From contig JACKBM010000035.1 in NCBI GenBank assembly GCA_020634575.1, positions 6,441 to 70,440 on the forward strand: a stretch of 64,000 nucleotides of DNA, given 5' to 3'. Shown here piece after piece: positions 36,811 through 46,747 of this stretch. This DNA comes from Ardenticatenales bacterium. GTDB taxonomy: Bacteria; Chloroflexota; Anaerolineae; Promineifilales; Promineifilaceae. Under the pieces are notes generated by a model. It saw nothing but the letters and a program-made list of their open reading frames with translations. It was not told the origin of the DNA and made no database searches. The stretch's first letter is position 1. Every line of letters begins with the position of its first letter. A program made the translations under genes and the position numbers.

Positions 36811-37206
36811 GTGCACCCTTGGTCTGATCAATGGTATTTTGGCGACATCAGCAAATGCACTTCGGTTACTGAAGTAGCCACGATTCTCAAGACGACGCAT
36901 GGCGACGCTCAGCGCGCCGCTGTGGCGGCCTACGGCATGGCCTTTGCGGCCGTCACTGCAAGTTGTGGCGGTAGGTATCGGGAGGATGCGCTTGAGGCTC
37001 TGAACGCGCTGGCGCGAGCAAAGGCTGAAATTGACATCGCTGCACTCCATCTCAGGCCAGTCGTGACCATCACATCCAACATACTTCTTAAGGCACAATG
37101 CTTTGCGGATGAGGCCACCATCCCCTGCACAGAGTGGCCCACGCCTGCAGAAATCGCCGAACTGGTCTGTCGGGAAGCACAGCAGTATGCCCTAAGCAAG
37201 CGATAA
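36811..37206 (+). CDS. Hypothetical protein, 131 residues
   Basis: It starts at GTG 36811, with a good GGAGG about eight bases upstream, and ends at TAA 37206. It appears soluble and mostly helical, with an Ala-rich middle (AQRAAVAAYGMAFAAVTASC, EDALEALNALARAKAEID) and four Cys. I recognise no family. The AT-richer composition resembles the preceding DUF457 gene and they may have arrived together. Confidence 0.6.
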   Translation: MHPWSDQWYFGDISKCTSVTEVATILKTTHGDAQRAAVAAYGMAFAAVTASCGGRYREDALEALNALARAKAEIDIAALHLRPVVTITSNILLKAQCFADEATIPCTEWPTPAEIAELVCREAQQYALSKR

Positions 37207-37322
37207 GTGACCAGAGATAACTGTAAAGCTCAATTCTGCTTCCCCGTCAGGTCACGCGGTAGCAAGATAGGGGCTAGTGAATCCAGGATAGCAACCTTTT
37301 CCTACACCCGCAGGACGTCTTC

Positions 37323-38030
37323 ATGAACAGAGATGAACTCGAAGCCATTTTCGACCGCCAGGCGTCAAGCTATGACGAGCAATGGCAAAGAACGGCCCCC
37401 ATCCGGGATGGTTTGCTTTTCCTGGTGGCTGCCCTCCTGACCGAACTGCCTGCTGACGCCCATATCCTGTCCGTCGGCAGCGGCACTGGCGAGGAGATTG
37501 CCTGCCTGGCCCGGCGATTTCCGGGCTGGCGCTTTACCGCGGTCGAACCTTCGGGCGCCATGCTGGCAGTCTGCCGGCAAAAGGCGACGCGGGAAAGGTT
37601 TGCCGAGCGCCTCACCTGTCATGAGGGTTATCTGGAAACGTTAGTGAGGACAGATCGCTTTGACGCCGCGCTCTCTTTCTCGTCTCCCATTTATCCTGGC
37701 GACCGGGGCCCGCACTGACTTTTTCCGACATATCGCCCACAGATTGAAGCCAAATGGCGTTTTGGTAAGCTCAGATCCGCTGCCGTGGCGGATGGCGGCA
37801 GTTACGATGCGCTCCGGTCTGGCAGCAGGTGATGGCGCCGGATAACGTTTCGCCAGAAGGTTGGAGCCAGCTTAAAAGCCACTTATGCCAGGGATGTGGC
37901 GGGTGTTGCCACCGGCCGGTGTCGCCGCCATCATCGCAGCCGCCGGCTTTGCCCCGCCCGTCCAGTTCTTCCAGGCCGGCCTCATCCACGCCTGGTTTAC
38001 TCGCATGCTCACCACCACCAGACTGTTACC
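37323..38030 (+). pseudogene. SAM-dependent methyltransferase, frameshifted
   Basis: The first frame (ATG 37323) has a class I methyltransferase fold: FDRQASSYDEQWQ, motif I ILSVGSGTGEEIACLARRFP and motif II FTAVEPSGAMLAV. It fails after FDAALSF at about 37680. A second frame carries FILATGARTDFFRHIAHRLK and PNGVLVSSD (motif III region), a third VMAPDNVSPEGWSQLK, and the next AAAGFAPPVQFFQAGLIHAW, the usual C-terminus. Three frameshifts are needed to join them. An intact protein would be about 225 residues. Confidence 0.7.
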
Positions 38031-38842
38031 CATGGCTGAGCCAATGCCCAAACCTCAGCCCAGCTTTCGCGCTCTTTATCTGGCCTGCCTTCTCTCCAGC
38101 GGTTTGGCCTCTGTTGCTGGTTATCGCGCTGCCAGCCGTCACCAGCCTTCTACTTTCTGCCCCTGCTGCGCTGGCTGGCCCCAAGCGCCGTGCTGTTGGT
38201 GGGCAGCTACTTGCCTGGCAGCGCTGGGGCTGGGCGCGGGTCGCGCTGCTAGCCGCCCTCCCGTCGTTCTGAATCTTGTCGCGCAAATCAGCTTACCCGG
38301 CCGGGGCCAACAGAGTTGTTGCGCGCCACACCAGGCTGGCGGCACTGGCAGCCTTAGTCGCCTGCTTGGCACTGGTAGCGGATCGGGTAGCGGGTAACGC
38401 CTGGCGACCATTGCCGGCACATGTTGCCCCTTTGGGCGGCTGGTCTTGGCCTGATCGCCCTGGGTTTCTCCGCGTGACCCGCCTCATCCTCACCACGCGG
38501 CATTCCTGCTGGGATGAATTGAATCTCTGGCTATTACCAGTTGATATTCTCTTTGTCGTGGCCGGGTGGGATTGCTCTCCCGGAATCGGCTGGCGCAAAA
38601 GTTAGCTGCCTTGCCTGTTTTGCCGGTCATGCAGTGGGTCCTTTACCGCTGGCTCGTCTGCTACCATTCGCCATCAAGGGGCCGTTCTTGCTGCTGATGG
38701 AAGGTGGCGCTGGTGTGGTCCACTTGAACGTTTTGTCTGTGCTTACTGTCGCTTTGGGCTGCATCACGATTTTGATAATCAGACCATTGGGTGCGCTGCA
38801 TAAGTCGTCGTTTTTGCAGGTCGAATTGGAGCATGACTGCGG
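38031..38842 (+). pseudogene. Decayed multi-spanning membrane protein
   Basis: Hydrophobic helix-like segments appear in changing frames: FSPAVWPLLLVIALPAVTSL, APSAVLLVGSYLPG, LWLLPVDILFVVAGW, and GAGVVHLNVLSVLTVALGC. They lie in one direction and at roughly helix-loop spacing, so they probably come from one gene now broken by several frameshifts. Family not identified. Confidence 0.4.
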
Positions 38843-39217
38843 ATGGCCGGAATGACCGAATCGCTTTTCTGCCTGGCAGTACTTGCAGGCCTCACAATGC
38901 TGATTCCATTTCATCAATTTCGGGCCGCATATTCGCCAGGAAGCAAGTTGTGGGGTCCGCGAGTTCTTCATACCTTCGCTCTCGCTCTCATTCTTAACAT
39001 TCTATCCGGTGTCCTGTTTGGTCTCTTTTTTTCGACAATTCTTGTGCCTCAGAATCCAGTTACGACCGCATCTTTCAATGGCGCCATAATAGCTGCTACC
39101 ATACTGGGCTTGGCCTTCACAATTGCCATGGCGTTGGGATATGCCGTCTCCGTCGTGCAATATGTTCTCTGGCACCCAGGTGGCAACCGGACCGGAAAAG
39201 TGCCCGAAAACCGCTGA
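38843..39217 (+). CDS. Small hypothetical membrane protein
   Basis: 124 residues (ATG 38843; ATG 38852 possible) with three predicted membrane helices: ESLFCLAVLAGLTMLIPF, VLHTFALALILNILSGVLFG and GAIIAATILGLAFTIAMALG. No family recognised. Unlike the DNA to its left it is intact. Confidence 0.6.
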   Translation: MAGMTESLFCLAVLAGLTMLIPFHQFRAAYSPGSKLWGPRVLHTFALALILNILSGVLFGLFFSTILVPQNPVTTASFNGAIIAATILGLAFTIAMALGYAVSVVQYVLWHPGGNRTGKVPENR

Positions 39218-39250
39218 GTTACAGCATCGAATTCCCACACGGAGTAGCGA

Positions 39251-39934
39251 ATGGATCATAACAATTCCGAAAATAGGGCACCAGATCGGGCAGCCCTCGC
39301 CCAACAAACCCTCGCCGGCTACGCCCACGGCCCGGACGCCCCGCTCCAGGCGGAAGCGCAGGCGCTGGCTCGGCTGGACGAGGCCCGGGCGGCGCTGCTG
39401 GTCGAGGGGATCAGCGATCAGATCGCCCTGGAGACGCTGGCGGCCCGCCAGGGCCGGGATCTGGCCGAGGAGAAAATCCTGGTCGTGCCCATCGGCGGCG
39501 CCCAGTCGATCTTGCGCTACCTGCGCCTGCTTGGACCCGAGGGCAGAAATATCCCCGTCGCCGGGCTCTGTGACGCCAACGAAGAGCGCATCTTCCGGCG
39601 CGGTCTGGCCAGGGCCGGGCTGGGTTCCCCGCAGAATAGCGAGGAGTTGGCCGGGTTGGGCTTCTTTGTCTGCGATGCCGACCTGGAAAGCGAGCTGATA
39701 CGCGCCCTCGGGCCGGCGCAGATCGAGACGTTGTTTGCCGCGCAGGGCGACCTCGGCTCGTTCCGCACGCTGCAAAACCAGCCCAACTGGCGGTCACGCC
39801 CGGTCAGCGCTCAGATGCGCCGCTTCCTGGGCAGCGGCGCCCGCCGCAAGTTGCGCTATGCCCGCCTCCTCGTCGAAGCGCTCCCCCTTGAAGCTGTTCC
39901 CCGGCCGCTTACTGCGGTCCTCAGTTTTGTTTAG
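39251..39934 (+). CDS. Stand-alone TOPRIM-domain protein (OLD-nuclease type)
   Basis: 227 residues; ATG 39251 follows GGAG at six bases. It carries the TOPRIM pattern of OLD-family nucleases: LLVEGISDQIALETLA (catalytic Glu), VVPIGGAQSILRYL, GLCDANEERIFRRGL (DxD-like) and FFVCDADLESELIRALG. The ABC-type ATPase that precedes TOPRIM in OLD proteins is absent, both in this protein and next door. Similar stand-alone proteins are annotated only as TOPRIM nucleotidyl transferase/hydrolase. DNA or nucleotide cleavage is possible but unproven. Confidence 0.8.
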   Translation: MDHNNSENRAPDRAALAQQTLAGYAHGPDAPLQAEAQALARLDEARAALLVEGISDQIALETLAARQGRDLAEEKILVVPIGGAQSILRYLRLLGPEGRNIPVAGLCDANEERIFRRGLARAGLGSPQNSEELAGLGFFVCDADLESELIRALGPAQIETLFAAQGDLGSFRTLQNQPNWRSRPVSAQMRRFLGSGARRKLRYARLLVEALPLEAVPRPLTAVLSFV

Positions 39935-40224
39935 GATCCGGCCGGTCCGGTTCGCATGCCAGAAAGAGATCCTTCGCCCTCTCTTGAATGTCGCCAAGCC
40001 CCATAACTAAAGCTCAGGTAATGACAACTTCCTGGAGCCGGCTGCTTCCGAGTAGCCGGCCGCACAGCGTTCACCTTACCCCGGCAATAGCCGACATGAC
40101 ATTTAGTAGATTCTACGTGGAGAGATATCACTATGGGCCGGCTACGGCGGTCTCTAGAATGAGGGTTGAGTCAATCCGGACCTGCCAACCATTTCCCGCT
40201 GGCAGCCCGGTCTGGAAATTTAAG
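39935..40224. other. Region upstream of the hydrogenase operon
   Basis: About 290 bases. It must hold the hox promoter, but I see no clear sigma-70 pair. A small inverted repeat GTAGATTCTAC lies near 40106-40118. Confidence 0.35.
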
Positions 40225-40749
40225 ATGATAGGATCCACTGTAAAAGGAAAAGACCTGAAAGATAGCCCATCGTGGCGTGAAGTGAATCGCGCCCTGCAGC
40301 GATTTGGCTATCAACAAGACGCGCTTATTGAGATACTGCACATAGCCCAGGAGGCCTTTGGCTATCTGCCCCAATCTGTCATGGAACATATCGCCCGCCA
40401 GCTCAAACTACCCTCCAGCTGGGTCTATGGCGTGGCCTCGTTTTACCATTTTTTCTCTTTTAAGGAGGCGCCGGCCCATTCCTGTGTCGTCTGTACCGGC
40501 ACCGCCTGTTACGTTGAGGGCGCCCGCGAAATTATCGACCTGCTGGAAAAGGAAATCGGCATCAAACTTGGGGAAACGTCGGCTGACGGCCGCTTTTCCC
40601 TGGTGGATTTTCGCTGCCCGGGTAGCTGTGGCCTGGCGCCCATCCTGGTTTTGGATGGCGAAATGATCGGCCGGGCGACGCCGGCGTCAATATTGGCCCG
40701 GATCAAGACATTGCTGACTGAGGACAGGAAGGAGGAACCGGCCGGATGA
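40225..40749 (+). CDS. hoxE: HoxE, 2Fe-2S subunit of the bidirectional NAD hydrogenase
   Basis: 174 residues, NuoE-like. The thioredoxin-fold 2Fe-2S site uses Cys90, Cys95 ([13 protein letters not shown]) and Cys131, Cys135 ([11 protein letters not shown]). ATG 40225 gives a normal family length; the frame is open much further upstream without homology, and the ribosome site is weak. It overlaps hoxF by four bases (ATGA) and is the first gene of the hox-hyp transcript. It links the diaphorase to other electron carriers. Confidence 0.92.
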   Translation: MIGSTVKGKDLKDSPSWREVNRALQRFGYQQDALIEILHIAQEAFGYLPQSVMEHIARQLKLPSSWVYGVASFYHFFSFKEAPAHSCVVCTGTACYVEGAREIIDLLEKEIGIKLGETSADGRFSLVDFRCPGSCGLAPILVLDGEMIGRATPASILARIKTLLTEDRKEEPAG

Positions 40750-42425
40750 ACCGTCAAGATCTACACCTTATGGCTGACGCCGAACTGGAGCGCCAGCAAA
40801 CGTTCGACTGCCGTCTGCTCTGCTGCACCAGCACCCCCTGCCTCGCCGTCGGCGCCCAAAAAGTCTACGACAGCCTGCAAGCCGCCGTCGCGGCCAAAGG
40901 GCTCAACGCCCGGGTCGAGACGGTCTCGACCGGCTGCATGGGCCCCTGCAGCCGCGGCCCCATGATCCGGGTCCAGCACGCCGGCGCTGAAGACTTGCTT
41001 TATGAGCGGGTGACGCCGGCACTGGCCCAGGAAATTGTCGATAAACATCTTTGCCAGCAAACGCACCTGGAGAAGAACATCCTGCCGCTCGACACCCCAT
41101 TTTTTACGCGGCAGAAAAAGGTTGTCCTGGCCAACAGCGGCCTGATTGACAAGGAGAGCCTGGAAGCATACGTGGCCCGGGGCGGCTACACCGCGCTGGG
41201 CAAAGCATTGCGCGAGATGACGCCCCAGGAGGTCTGCGACGAGATCAGCAACAGCGGCCTGCGCGGCCGTGGTGGCGCGGGGTATCCGGCCGGTCTCAAA
41301 TGGAACCTGGTGCGCAAAGCGCCCGAGGGCCAGAAATACGTCATCGCCAACTGTGATGAAGGCGACCCCGGCGCTTACATGGACCGGACGCTCGTCGAGA
41401 GCGACCCCCATCGCCTGCTGGAAGGGATGGCGATCGCCGGCTACGCCGTCGGCGCGTCGCAGGGCTATATCTTTGTCCGCGGCGGCTATCCTGGCGCTGA
41501 GAGGCGGCTCAACCAGCTGGAACGGGTGATCCGCGCCGCTGAGCGCAATGGCCTGCTGGGCGGTCGCGTGCTCGACAGCAATTTCACCTTCCGCATCGAC
41601 ATCCGTCTCGGCGCCGGCGCCTTTGTCTGCGGCGAAGAGACGGCACTGATGAAGTCGATCATGGGCCGCCGCGCCCAGCCGGTGCCACGGCCACCCTACC
41701 CCGCCCAAAGCGGCCTCTGGGGCCAGCCTACCTTGCTGAACAACGTCGAAACCTTTGGCAGCGTCGTCCCCATCATCCAGAACGGAGCCAAATGGTATGC
41801 CGGCATCGGCACCAAAAACAGCAAAGGGACCAAGGTCTTTGCCATGACCGGCCAGGTGAACTACGCCGGCCTGATCGAAGTGCCTATGGGCATTTCCCTG
41901 CGCGAGATCGTCGAGGAAATCGGCGGCGGCATCCCGGAAGGGCATACGCTGAAGGCTGTCCAGACGGGCGGCCCCAGCGGCGGCTGTATCCCCAGCCAGC
42001 ATATCGACACCGTGGTCGATTATGAGGCGATGAAGGCGCTCGGCTCCATCATAGGCTCGGGCGGTCTCATCGTCATTGACGACCGGACCTGTATGGTTGA
42101 TCTGGCCAAATTCTTTATGGAGTTTTGCGCCGACGAAAGCTGTGGCAAATGTGTCCCTTGCCGGGCCGGCACCGTGCAATTGGTCCGGCTGCTGGAGCGC
42201 ATCAGCAACGGCAGCGGCACCAGCAAGGATCTGGAAACGCTGGTTGATCTGTGCGGTCTGGTCAAGGACACCAGCCTATGCGGCCTGGGCCAGTCGGCCC
42301 CCAATCCTGTCCTGAGCACCCTGCGTTTCTTCCGGGATGAATATGAAGCCCACGTACAGGAAAACCGCTGTCCGGCCGGTCATTGCCAGCTGGATCAACG
42401 GCCTGTTCTGGAGATGATGAACTGA
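40746..42425 (+). CDS. hoxF: HoxF, NAD- and FMN-binding diaphorase subunit
   Basis: 559 residues, NuoF-like with an N-terminal thioredoxin-like extension. The extension has a 2Fe-2S site (Cys27, Cys32, Cys64, Cys68). The NADH site is [16 protein letters not shown] (about 171-186), followed by [14 protein letters not shown]. The C-terminal 4Fe-4S cluster uses Cys466, Cys469, Cys472 (SCGKCVPC) and Cys512. It transfers electrons between NAD(H) and the HoxU clusters. The stop overlaps the HoxU start by one base. Confidence 0.96.
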   Translation: MNRQDLHLMADAELERQQTFDCRLLCCTSTPCLAVGAQKVYDSLQAAVAAKGLNARVETVSTGCMGPCSRGPMIRVQHAGAEDLLYERVTPALAQEIVDKHLCQQTHLEKNILPLDTPFFTRQKKVVLANSGLIDKESLEAYVARGGYTALGKALREMTPQEVCDEISNSGLRGRGGAGYPAGLKWNLVRKAPEGQKYVIANCDEGDPGAYMDRTLVESDPHRLLEGMAIAGYAVGASQGYIFVRGGYPGAERRLNQLERVIRAAERNGLLGGRVLDSNFTFRIDIRLGAGAFVCGEETALMKSIMGRRAQPVPRPPYPAQSGLWGQPTLLNNVETFGSVVPIIQNGAKWYAGIGTKNSKGTKVFAMTGQVNYAGLIEVPMGISLREIVEEIGGGIPEGHTLKAVQTGGPSGGCIPSQHIDTVVDYEAMKALGSIIGSGGLIVIDDRTCMVDLAKFFMEFCADESCGKCVPCRAGTVQLVRLLERISNGSGTSKDLETLVDLCGLVKDTSLCGLGQSAPNPVLSTLRFFRDEYEAHVQENRCPAGHCQLDQRPVLEMMN

Positions 42426-43138
42426 TGCCTGTCATAACTCTGACAATCAACGGCGATTTGGTCAGCGGTCGCAGCGGCCAATCGCTGATGGAAATAATTG
42501 AAGACCACGATATCTATGTTCCCCGGCTCTGTCACCTGACCGGTCTGAGCGACCACGGCGGCTGTCGCCTTTGCACCGTGGACGTCGGCGGGCGGCTCCA
42601 GGCTGCCTGCGTTACCCAGGCAGTAGAGGGCATGGTCGTGGAAACGGAAACACCGCAACTGCAATCCTACCGCCGAATGATCCTGGAGCTGCTCTTTGCC
42701 GAACGCAATCACGTCTGCGCCGTCTGCGTCATGAATGGCCGCTGTGAGCTGCAAGCAATGGCCGCCAAAATCGGCATGGACCATGTCCGCTTTGATTACC
42801 TTGTCCCCGATTTGCCCATGGATGCCAGCCATGAACGCTTTGTGATCGACCACAATCGCTGCATCCTCTGCACCCGCTGCGTCCGCGTTTGCCATGAAGT
42901 GGAAGGGGCCCATACCTGGGACCTGGCCGGCCGCGGCAGCAACTCCTTTGTCACGACCGATCTTGGGCAGCCCTGGGGCACAAGCCTGAGCTGCACGGAT
43001 TGTGGCAAATGTGTTCAGGTCTGCCCGACCGGCGCTCTGCACGATAAGGGCACCAGTGTGGCCGAAATGGAGAAGCACAGAGGTTTTCTGGGCTGGATCC
43101 TGGATGGCCGCAACAAAAATCAGTGGGAGCGCAAATAG
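42425..43138 (+). CDS. hoxU: HoxU, iron-sulfur diaphorase subunit
   Basis: 237 residues, matching the N-terminal part of NuoG. Ferredoxin-like 2Fe-2S: Cys36, Cys47, Cys50, Cys62. His-liganded 4Fe-4S: His96, Cys98, Cys101, Cys107. Two 4Fe-4S of 2[4Fe-4S] type: Cys146/149/152/156 and Cys190/193/196/200. It carries electrons from HoxYH to HoxF. It starts at ATG 42425 within the HoxF stop. Confidence 0.95.
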   Translation: MPVITLTINGDLVSGRSGQSLMEIIEDHDIYVPRLCHLTGLSDHGGCRLCTVDVGGRLQAACVTQAVEGMVVETETPQLQSYRRMILELLFAERNHVCAVCVMNGRCELQAMAAKIGMDHVRFDYLVPDLPMDASHERFVIDHNRCILCTRCVRVCHEVEGAHTWDLAGRGSNSFVTTDLGQPWGTSLSCTDCGKCVQVCPTGALHDKGTSVAEMEKHRGFLGWILDGRNKNQWERK

Positions 43139-43150
43139 GAGATGGCCTCA

Positions 43151-43708
43151 ATGGGTAAGAAACCAGCTGAGAAAAAAATACGCCTGGCGACGGCCTGGTT
43201 AGGTGGCTGTTCCGGCTGCCACATGAGCTTCCTGGACCTGGATGAAAAACTGCTCGACCTGTTCGCAGCAGCGGATCTGGTCTACAGCCCGATCGCCGAC
43301 ATCAAAGTGTTTCCTGAAGATGTCGATGTGACCCTGGTGGAAGGGGCGGTGGCCAATGTGGATCACCTGGAATTGGCCCGCGAGATTCGCGCACGCAGCC
43401 GGCTTGTGGTGAGCTTTGGCGACTGTGCCGTAACGGGCAATGTGACTTCCCTGCGTAACCGCATGGGGGTTGATGACCTCCTGAACCAGGTCTATCACGA
43501 GGGGCCGGGCGCCGTGCCGCGCGGGGGTGAAGCCGACCACATCGTACCCAGGCTGCTCCCCCGGGTGCTGCCTTTGCACCAGGTTATTGAAGTAGATGCC
43601 TACATTCCGGGCTGCCCGCCAGACCCGGAGCGAATCTGGACCGCCGTGGCTGACATTCTAGCCGGCCGGCCGGTCGAACTCGGCGAAGAGATGCGCCGCT
43701 TCGGCTAG
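43151..43708 (+). CDS. hoxY: HoxY, small subunit of [NiFe]-hydrogenase
   Basis: 185 residues from ATG 43151, which has AGGAG nine bases upstream; ATG 43142 would have no spacing. The proximal 4Fe-4S cluster ligands lie in [23 protein letters not shown] and IPGCPPD, as in other group 3d small subunits. No Tat signal, so the enzyme is cytoplasmic. It pairs with HoxH. Confidence 0.95.
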   Translation: MGKKPAEKKIRLATAWLGGCSGCHMSFLDLDEKLLDLFAAADLVYSPIADIKVFPEDVDVTLVEGAVANVDHLELAREIRARSRLVVSFGDCAVTGNVTSLRNRMGVDDLLNQVYHEGPGAVPRGGEADHIVPRLLPRVLPLHQVIEVDAYIPGCPPDPERIWTAVADILAGRPVELGEEMRRFG

Positions 43709-43786
43709 GGCCTCAGCCAGTTGATGCCGCCGGCCAGATTGGCCGCTGCATCAGCCTGGGCTGGCCCTGGCTCTGGAGAATTCTGA

Positions 43787-45223
43787 ATGAGTCAGACAGT
43801 TACCATCGATCCTGTGACCCGCATTGAGGGTCATGCCAAAATAACTATCCACCTTGATGACAAGGGGCTGGTTGAAGACGCCCGCTTTCATGTCACCGAA
43901 TTTCGCGGCTTCGAGAAGTTCTGTGAAGGGCGCAGTTTCAGTGAGATGCCCGGCATCACCGCCCGCATTTGCGGCATTTGCCCGGTCAGCCACCTGATGG
44001 CCTCGGCCAAAGCCGGCGACGCCATTCTCCTCACCCGCATTCCCGAAACAGCGGCCAAATTGCGCCGGCTGATGAACTGGGGCCAGCTCACGCAGAGCCA
44101 TGCCCTGAGTTTCTTCCATTTGAGCGCCCCGGACCTGTTGCTGGGCATGGAAAGCGACCCCGGCGCCCGCCACGTCGTCGGCCTTATCCAGAAATATCCG
44201 GATGTGGCCCGGGCCGGCATCCGCCTGCGCCAGTTTGGCCAGGATATCATCCGCATGTTGGGCGGCAAAAGCGTCCACCCGGCCTGGACGGTGCCCGGCG
44301 GTGTGCGCGAACCGATGCAGGCCGCTGACCGCGAGGAGATCGAGCGCCGTTTGCCTGAGGCGTTTGACACCATCTACCTGGCGCTCAACCTGCTGAAAGA
44401 CAGCTTTGCAAAATTCGACCAGGAAGTACAAACCTACGGCGATTTTCCCAGCCTGTTTATGGGGCTGGTGACCGCGGACGGCGGTCTGGAGCATTACGAT
44501 GGCTTTTTGCGGGTAGTGGATAGCACCGGCCGGATCCTCGTCGACAAACTGCCCCCGCACCGCTTCCGCGAGATCATCGGCGAGGCAGTGGAGCCCTGGA
44601 GCTATCTCAAGTTCCCGTATTACAAACCGCTGGGCTACGAAAATGGCGCCGGCATGTACCGCGTCGGCCCGCTGGCCCGGCTCAACGTCTGCGACTTCGC
44701 CGGCACGCCCCGCGCCGAACGAGAAATGCGCGAGTTCCGCAATCTGGGCCACCAGGGCAAGCCGGTCAGCAGCAGCTTCCATTACCATTATGCCCGGTTG
44801 ATTGAAATCCTGTTTTCCCTGGAGAAGATCGAGGAAACCGTCCAGGATCCGGCTATCCTGAACACCAACGTGCGCGGCCACGCCGGCGTCAACCAGACGG
44901 TCGGCATCGGCGTCAGCGAGGCACCCCGCGGCACCCTGTTCCACGAATATGAAGTTGACGAACACGGGATTCTGCAAAAGGTGAACCTGATTATCGCCAC
45001 CGGCCAGAACAACCTGGCCATGAACCGCACCGTCCAGCAGATCGCCCAGGCGTATGTGGGCGATGGTGGTCTGCGCGAGGGCATCCTGAACCGGATCGAG
45101 CATGGCATCCGCACCTACGATCCCTGTCTAAGCTGTTCCACCCACGCGGTCGGCCAGATGCCCTTGCAGGTACGCCTGCTGGCGGCGGATGGGTCGCTAC
45201 TGGATGAAGTCACAAGGGATTAG
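43787..45223 (+). CDS. hoxH: HoxH, catalytic large subunit of group 3d [NiFe]-hydrogenase
   Basis: 478 residues. The Ni-Fe site Cys pairs are [10 protein letters not shown] (Cys62, Cys65) and DPCLSCSTH (Cys447, Cys450). After His453 a 25-residue tail (starting AVGQMPLQV) remains, which is the peptide removed by the HoxW protease after metal insertion. Together with HoxEFUY it makes an NAD-coupled, reversible H2 enzyme. The gene lies 78 bases after hoxY. Confidence 0.97.
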   Translation: MSQTVTIDPVTRIEGHAKITIHLDDKGLVEDARFHVTEFRGFEKFCEGRSFSEMPGITARICGICPVSHLMASAKAGDAILLTRIPETAAKLRRLMNWGQLTQSHALSFFHLSAPDLLLGMESDPGARHVVGLIQKYPDVARAGIRLRQFGQDIIRMLGGKSVHPAWTVPGGVREPMQAADREEIERRLPEAFDTIYLALNLLKDSFAKFDQEVQTYGDFPSLFMGLVTADGGLEHYDGFLRVVDSTGRILVDKLPPHRFREIIGEAVEPWSYLKFPYYKPLGYENGAGMYRVGPLARLNVCDFAGTPRAEREMREFRNLGHQGKPVSSSFHYHYARLIEILFSLEKIEETVQDPAILNTNVRGHAGVNQTVGIGVSEAPRGTLFHEYEVDEHGILQKVNLIIATGQNNLAMNRTVQQIAQAYVGDGGLREGILNRIEHGIRTYDPCLSCSTHAVGQMPLQVRLLAADGSLLDEVTRD

Positions 45224-45227
45224 CACT

Positions 45228-45743
45228 ATGAATAAAGACCGGAAGTTGGTGATCGCTTGTGGTAACAGCCTGCGCCAGGATGATGGCGCCGGCCTGCTGC
45301 TGGCTGCGGGGCTGGCCGGCTATTGGCAAGCCCGCGGGCTCCTGGCCGACCATGTCCAGACTCAGCAGCTGGTGCCGGAGTTGGCCCTGGCGATCGCCAA
45401 ACCGGCGGTAGCCGAGGTCTGGTTTGTAGATTGCCGCGTCGCCCGGGCTGAGGATGACCGGGGCCTGGCGCTGCAGCCTGTTCTGACCGGGACGCCCTCC
45501 CCGGCCCTCGGCCACCAGCTCGCACCCGCCACCCTGCTCTGGTATGCCCGCGAGTTGTTTGACAAGCGCTCGCCGGCCGAACAGCCGGTCGGCTGGCAGC
45601 TCACCATCCCTGGCTTTGCCTTTGGGCATGGCGAAACCCTCAGCCCAACTTGCCAGGCCATTCTCGACGATGCTTTGCGTCAATTCCAGATTGGGTGTGG
45701 GCCATTTGCCCTGACGGGCTGGGAGGAAAGGCATCGTGCATGA
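45228..45743 (+). CDS. hoxW: HoxW, hydrogenase maturation endopeptidase
   Basis: 171 residues from ATG 45228, four bases after hoxH. HybD-like fold: VIACGNSLRQDDGAGLLLA (nickel-binding Asp), EVWFVDCRVA (second Asp region) and GHQLAPATLLWYARELF (His). It cleaves the C-terminal tail of HoxH. It overlaps hypA by eight bases. Confidence 0.9.
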   Translation: MNKDRKLVIACGNSLRQDDGAGLLLAAGLAGYWQARGLLADHVQTQQLVPELALAIAKPAVAEVWFVDCRVARAEDDRGLALQPVLTGTPSPALGHQLAPATLLWYARELFDKRSPAEQPVGWQLTIPGFAFGHGETLSPTCQAILDDALRQFQIGCGPFALTGWEERHRA

Positions 45744-46098
45744 GCTTTCCATCGCCTACAGCCTGGTCGAAACGGCGACGGCGGCGGCGCGGGCGAATGA
45801 CATCAGCCGCGTGGCCGCTGTCCAGCTCAAGCTGGGTCAGTTATCGGGCGTCTGTAAGGAGTCGTTGCTCTTTGCTTTTGATCTGGCAACTGCCGGTAGC
45901 CTGCTGGCGGGCGCCACATTGTCCATTGAAGAAATCCCGGTCCGGGTCTTCTGCCCAACCTGCGGCGAGGCCCGGACCGTACCGGATATCCAATACCTTT
46001 GCTGCCCGGTTTGTGACACACCGGCCGGTCAGATCATCCAGGGCAAGGAGATCGAGCTTGTCTCGCTAACCTGCTATGAACAACCCGAAACTGCTTGA
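45736..46098 (+). CDS. hypA: HypA, nickel-insertion protein
   Basis: 120 residues starting at GTG 45736 (MHELSIAYSLVE, including the nickel-binding His2), with GGAGGAAAG upstream. The zinc site is CPTCG and CCPVC. It overlaps hypB by 23 bases. It delivers Ni to HoxH with HypB. Confidence 0.93.
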   Translation: MHELSIAYSLVETATAAARANDISRVAAVQLKLGQLSGVCKESLLFAFDLATAGSLLAGATLSIEEIPVRVFCPTCGEARTVPDIQYLCCPVCDTPAGQIIQGKEIELVSLTCYEQPETA

Positions 46099-46747
46099 GA
46101 TTCGCCAGGGCGTCCTGGGCAAAAACGATCAGCTAGCCGCGGCGCTGCGGACCCGCTTCCGGCGCGAGGGCACCTATGCCGTCAACCTGGTTTCCGGTCC
46201 CGGCAGCGGCAAAACGGCGCTACTGGAAGCGACGCTGCGGCTGCTGCGCGCGCAAGGTTACCAGCCTGCCGCCCTGGTCGGCGACCTGGCCACAGAAAAC
46301 GACGCCGCCCGCCTGGCCCGTAGCGGTGCGCCGGTCCGCCAGATCGTCACGGCGGGCACCTGCCACCTGGAAGCGGATATGATCGCCAGTCACCTGGAAG
46401 GCTGGTTGGCGACGCCGCCCGACTTCCTGTTTATCGAAAACGTCGGCAACCTTGTTTGTCCGGCCAGCTTCGACCTCGGCGAGAATTTGCGGGTGGCGTT
46501 GCTGTCGGTCACCGAGGGGGAGGACAAGCCCCAGAAATACCCGCCACTATTCAACTCGGCCGACGCGATCATGTTGACCAAAATGGACCTGGCCGCGGCG
46601 GTTGAGTTTGACATGGCGGCGGCCCGGGCCAGCCTCAGGGCCGTTGCGCCAGGCGTTCCTATCCTTGAGAGTTCGGCCCGGAGCGGCGCGGGCCTTGAAG
46701 AGTGGCTGGCGTTCCTCATCGCCCGGCGGGAGGCCGACGGTCAATGA
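46076..46747 (+). CDS. hypB: HypB, GTPase for nickel insertion
   Basis: 223 residues. Walker A GPGSGKT (41-47), VGDLATENDAARL, the metal-site segment TAGTCHLEADM, ENVGNLVCP and MLTKMDL for guanine binding. It lacks the N-terminal CxxCGC motif and His-rich stretch, so it probably has only the G-domain metal site. It overlaps hypF by four bases. Confidence 0.94.
   Translation: MNNPKLLEIRQGVLGKNDQLAAALRTRFRREGTYAVNLVSGPGSGKTALLEATLRLLRAQGYQPAALVGDLATENDAARLARSGAPVRQIVTAGTCHLEADMIASHLEGWLATPPDFLFIENVGNLVCPASFDLGENLRVALLSVTEGEDKPQKYPPLFNSADAIMLTKMDLAAAVEFDMAAARASLRAVAPGVPILESSARSGAGLEEWLAFLIARREADGQ

Noticed and set aside
40761..42179. 472-codon minus-strand open frame
   Set aside because: Fully antisense to hoxF with shadow-type composition; hoxF has all expected motifs.
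43751..45103. 450-codon minus-strand open frame
   Set aside because: Antisense to hoxH, no recognisable domain.
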